This document shows positions 6,001 to 7,347 of a stretch of 7,347 nucleotides of DNA, piece by piece. Made by a program: the position numbers and the translations under genes. The stretch comes from Dehalococcoidia bacterium UBA6808. GTDB lineage: Bacteria > Chloroflexota > Dehalococcoidia > GIF9 > UBA5629. Below the pieces are notes generated by a model. The model was not told the DNA's origin. It made no database searches and saw only the letters and a program-made list of their open reading frames with translations. The stretch spans positions 1 to 7,347 of the forward strand of contig DKFA01000003.1 of NCBI GenBank assembly GCA_002452695.1, read 5' to 3'. Position 1 is the stretch's first letter. Every line of letters starts with the position of its first letter.

Positions 6001-7347
6001 TTTCCAGCGTGTATGCCACCGGCATACCTGCCCGCAATGTACAGATGGTCCACATCACCCGGGACGGACGCCGGAGACACATAGAAAACTCTGTTTTCGC
6101 CATAAGGGATGGGGAAGGCAAGATCACAGGTCTGCGGGGACTGGGCCGCGACATCACCGACCGCGTGAAGTCGGAAGAAGAGCTGTGCCAGAGGGCGCTG
6201 CTGCTCGATGCCGCGTATGACAGCATCATCGCCTACGACCCGGCAGGAGTAATCACATATGCCAATGAAGCGGCCGCACGGGCCCGCGGCTACAACAGCC
6301 AGGAAATGCTGGGCATGAACATCCGGGAGTTCGTTCCGCCGGAGAACGTCCCGCTGCTGGAAAAGCGCCTGGAAATACTTGACAAGACGGGCGAGCTTAC
6401 CTTTGAAGTTATCCACATCGACAGAGACGGCCGCCCCCTTGAGCTGGAGGCCCGGATAAGGGCGGTAACCGTCAATGGCCAACGGTTGAATATCGCTGTC
6501 TACCGCGATCTGACCGAGCGCAACAAAATGCAAAAGGAGCTGGTCGATCGCGAGGCCCGCTACCGCAGCATCATCGAGACTGCCGGGGCGGCCGTTGTAA
6601 CATTCGATGTCGAAGGCAGGCTGACCTATATCAATGACCTGACCTGCCGCACCCTTGGCTACACCAGGGATGAGATGATCGGAAAGCCCTTCATCGATTT
6701 TATCCATCCGGATGACAGGGAGAAGGCGCTTGATACTTTCACAGAAGCGGCCTCATCTACTGCTCTACGCGGCCCAACAGCGGCGCTTGAATTACGCCTG
6801 CTCCACAAGGACGGCAATATCGTCTGGTTCTACGCCAATGCCACCAGGTTGATGTCAGAGGGAAAAACAACAGGTTTCAGCGTGGTCATGCCGGATATCA
6901 CCAGGCTGAAACAGGCCGAGGCGGATCTGATGGAAAGCGAGCAGCGCTACCGCTCGCTGTTCGAAAACAACCCCGTGGCGGTTTACATGCAGGACGTCAA
7001 CGGGCACTTCATCGGCGTGAACGACGCCACCTGCCGTATCACGGGATATAGCAGGGAGGAGCTACTCGGGCTCTTGGCGGAACAGATCATCGCGCCGGAA
7101 GAAATAGAAATAGAAAATGGCCGGCGGCATTTTATACAGGCCATACGCGGCGAACCACAAACCTATGAACACACCATTATCAGCAAGGACGGCAGGCGTA
7201 TACGGCTCAACGTGACCAATACTGCGGTCAAGGTCAATGAACGGATAGTGGGTGTCTACGGCATTGCTGAGGACATCACGGAACGCAAGAAGGCTGAAGC
7301 CGACCTCAAAGCCGCGCTGGAGATGGTCAGCGCAACGCTGGAAGGCA
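2694..7347 (+). CDS. Giant cytoplasmic sensor: receiver, 8 PAS and 2 GAF domains, C-terminal output domain cut by window edge
   Basis: From GTG 2694 the frame stays open to base 7347: 1551 codons and no stop, so the gene is partial. Order seen: receiver (1-119), basic/coiled linker (120-176), PAS1 (177-299), PAS2 (312-426), GAF1 (440-602), PAS3 (620-737), GAF2 (748-897), PAS4 (908-1030), PAS5 (1042-1155), PAS6 (1166-1274), PAS7 (1288-1403), PAS8 (1417-1530), then a helix to 1551. The PAS count rests on the D(I/V/L)T motif that closes each one (D297, D423, D733, D1026, D1153, D1272, D1401, D1527) and on SEERYR-like linker helices that open most of them. There is no signal peptide or membrane segment, so it should sense intracellular cues. 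Output is unseen: no HisKA, GGDEF or EAL motif lies in the window, and the final residues resemble the lead-in to an HD-GYP phosphodiesterase. Ligands of the PAS and GAF domains cannot be told. No partner kinase lies nearby. Confidence 0.93.
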   Translation, partial: MKLLIVDDNTDNRYYFEKLLQGLKHAVVGAANGAEALEKLKQAKFDLVISDVMMPVMDGFHLLQECRKDPEFRKIPFIFVTGVYLDQKDEELANKLGVRVFLHKPVEPSALVKAINDATAVKPSPAKRGRKPKSEQPAREDKLLEERPATTPMQKLEELESATTGRKQAEAARQEKEEQYRLLFETMSQGVVYYDAQSRIISANPSALQITGLTTEQITGRTAADPRWRAIHEDGREYSGQEHPVMVALRSGQPVKNTLIGIFNTREEKFRWLNIDAIPLMKPEEGKPYLVYTTITDVTDDLFARKAVAESEARLHAILENTDAAIFSLDRDFRLITANTTFRRRFEEFTGRRLIEGMDIRPSLHHERRAFWEDITGRVLKGEYPTVVEHYEMASGGYDIEFSAYPIVAASGYITGFSFFGRDITEKNRAAEIIEKNSRLFKMLFLCNEAMVHAVSEEELLGQICRLLVDIGGYKMAWVGEALNDEAKTIRPIAFCGTDESYINAIKISWADTERGRGPAGKAIRTGQTIVLQNISKDADYRPWHEEAAARGYAGKVSLPLKDGERVFGVLNIYASQPDFFTDEEVALLEQLAEDVSYGIASLRTIEQRQNTEASLRESEERFRIASQSTSDLVWDWDIAGGRVEWYGKIDDMLGYASGEFPRTLQAWENALYPEDHDRVMAALNRHAETGEPYEAEYRIIRKDGGIHHWIDRGLVLRDSKGEIKRSIGACIDITERRQSQQRSVIRRELALKIAASSDLNYALQESLEAAVKIAGCDSGAIHLLNEKGNELTLVAHTGFPEHFIRRLSAFKRDSDTYRLIMTGEPQYLTLELLDPGARQLCAQEGINFIALTPIHYRGSIIGCMGVCSHRLKELGEIEKNSLDTIGADIENVIERIRSRSELEKSEERYRFITAHIEDVIWAMDKYLRYTYFSPSVIRQRGYTPEEMLTIPLEKSITPDSLERLGKILENRLAPAGQGEKPEARTIITELELYRRDGATLWSETSMTLLFDKDGNFNGLLGISRDITERKKAEAALRESEEKYRTVLDEMDQTYFEIDSRGNYTFFNDTLCRHLGYTREEAMGMNYKVYTPPEDYKRVVAIFSSVYATGIPARNVQMVHITRDGRRRHIENSVFAIRDGEGKITGLRGLGRDITDRVKSEEELCQRALLLDAAYDSIIAYDPAGVITYANEAAARARGYNSQEMLGMNIREFVPPENVPLLEKRLEILDKTGELTFEVIHIDRDGRPLELEARIRAVTVNGQRLNIAVYRDLTERNKMQKELVDREARYRSIIETAGAAVVTFDVEGRLTYINDLTCRTLGYTRDEMIGKPFIDFIHPDDREKALDTFTEAASSTALRGPTAALELRLLHKDGNIVWFYANATRLMSEGKTTGFSVVMPDITRLKQAEADLMESEQRYRSLFENNPVAVYMQDVNGHFIGVNDATCRITGYSREELLGLLAEQIIAPEEIEIENGRRHFIQAIRGEPQTYEHTIISKDGRRIRLNVTNTAVKVNERIVGVYGIAEDITERKKAEADLKAALEMVSATLEG
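3051..3221 (+). other. Basic linker and coiled-coil between receiver and first PAS domain
   Basis: Residues 120-176 are low in hydrophobics. The first part is proline- and lysine-rich with KRGRKPK at 127-133; the second part (about 152-180) is a Glu/Gln/Lys-rich helix likely to form a dimeric coiled coil. Confidence 0.6.
4011..4499 (+). other. GAF domain 1 of the giant sensor
   Basis: Residues 440-602 follow the pattern of GAF domains found between PAS domains: CRLLVDIGGYKMAWVGEA (465-482), GRGPAGKAIRTGQ (516-528), DYRPW (540-544), VSLPLKDG (557-564), GVLNIYASQPDFFTDEEVAL (569-588). It should bind a small ligand; which one is not evident. Confidence 0.85.
4935..5384 (+). other. GAF domain 2 of the giant sensor
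   Basis: Residues 748-897 show the GAF pattern: ESLEAAVKIAGCDSGAIHLL (766-785), a central LVAHTGFP (794-801), then TPIHYRGSIIGCMGVCSH (853-870) and a closing helix through VIERIRSR (893-900). It carries cysteines at 777, 842, 864 and 868. Ligand unknown. Confidence 0.75.
7284..7347 (+). other. C-terminal helix leading to the unseen output domain
   Basis: After the last PAS domain closes with DITERKK, residues 1531-1551 read KKAEADLKAALEMVSATLEG, with the next codon starting in A. In many multi-PAS proteins a leucine-patterned helix ending in T-L-E-G/E-T directly precedes an HD-GYP domain. No histidine of an H-box kinase motif is present here. The assignment is inference from remembered family patterns. 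Confidence 0.45.

Noticed and set aside
5298..6707. Long minus-strand open frame of 469 codons opposite the PAS region
   Set aside because: It lies wholly antisense to the PAS4-PAS7 part of the sensor, whose frame shows clear domain motifs. The antisense product shows no recognisable family and is a typical shadow of GC-rich coding DNA.
7284..7347. Histidine-kinase dimerisation (HisKA) helix at the end of the sensor
   Set aside because: No H-box histidine or typical lead-in of a HisKA domain is present before the window ends; the sequence is closer to an HD-GYP lead-in.
1..7347. Mobile elements, CRISPR arrays, tRNA or rRNA genes
   Set aside because: No transposase motifs, no regularly spaced direct repeats and no structured RNA segments were found; almost all of the window is accounted for by four genes.

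Overview
The window holds four protein-coding genes and one divergent intergenic region. On the minus strand lie a partial crotonase-family enoyl-CoA hydratase (1-688, running off the left edge) and, 74 bp upstream of it, a two-gene unit of PAC2-family proteins (763-1599 and 1596-2504) that overlap by ATGA. On the plus strand a single very long open frame starts with GTG at 2694 and is still open at the right edge (1551 codons seen). It encodes a cytoplasmic sensor with an N-terminal receiver domain, eight PAS domains and two GAF domains.

Organism: PAC2-family proteins are typical of archaea, Actinobacteria and some Chloroflexota. Good bacterial promoter hexamers (TATAAT with TGn, TTGACA), Shine-Dalgarno sites, a bacterial enoyl-CoA hydratase and a giant REC/PAS/GAF protein argue for a bacterium. 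An anaerobic Chloroflexota (Dehalococcoidia-like) is my best guess, but this is inference from gene content and I hold it at roughly even odds.

Layout: 1-688 enoyl-CoA hydratase (-); 689-762 its promoter, a 14-bp palindrome and a perfect AGGAGG; 763-2504 the PAC2 pair (-); 2505-2693 divergent control region with an extended -10 reading left and a TTGACA promoter plus a 9-bp-arm inverted repeat reading right; 2694-7347 the giant sensor (+).

Function: the hydratase belongs to fatty-acid or aromatic-acid beta-oxidation. The PAC2 pair has no established bacterial role; one copy keeps the usual glycine-rich motifs and the other has lost them, which suggests a heteromer. The sensor's output domain is outside the window, but the last ~15 residues look like the helix that usually leads into an HD-GYP cyclic-di-GMP phosphodiesterase rather than a histidine-kinase dimerisation helix. 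I see no transposon, CRISPR array, tRNA or rRNA, and no convincing hallmark of a wholly new system. The points most worth following are the asymmetric PAC2 pair and the output domain of the giant sensor.
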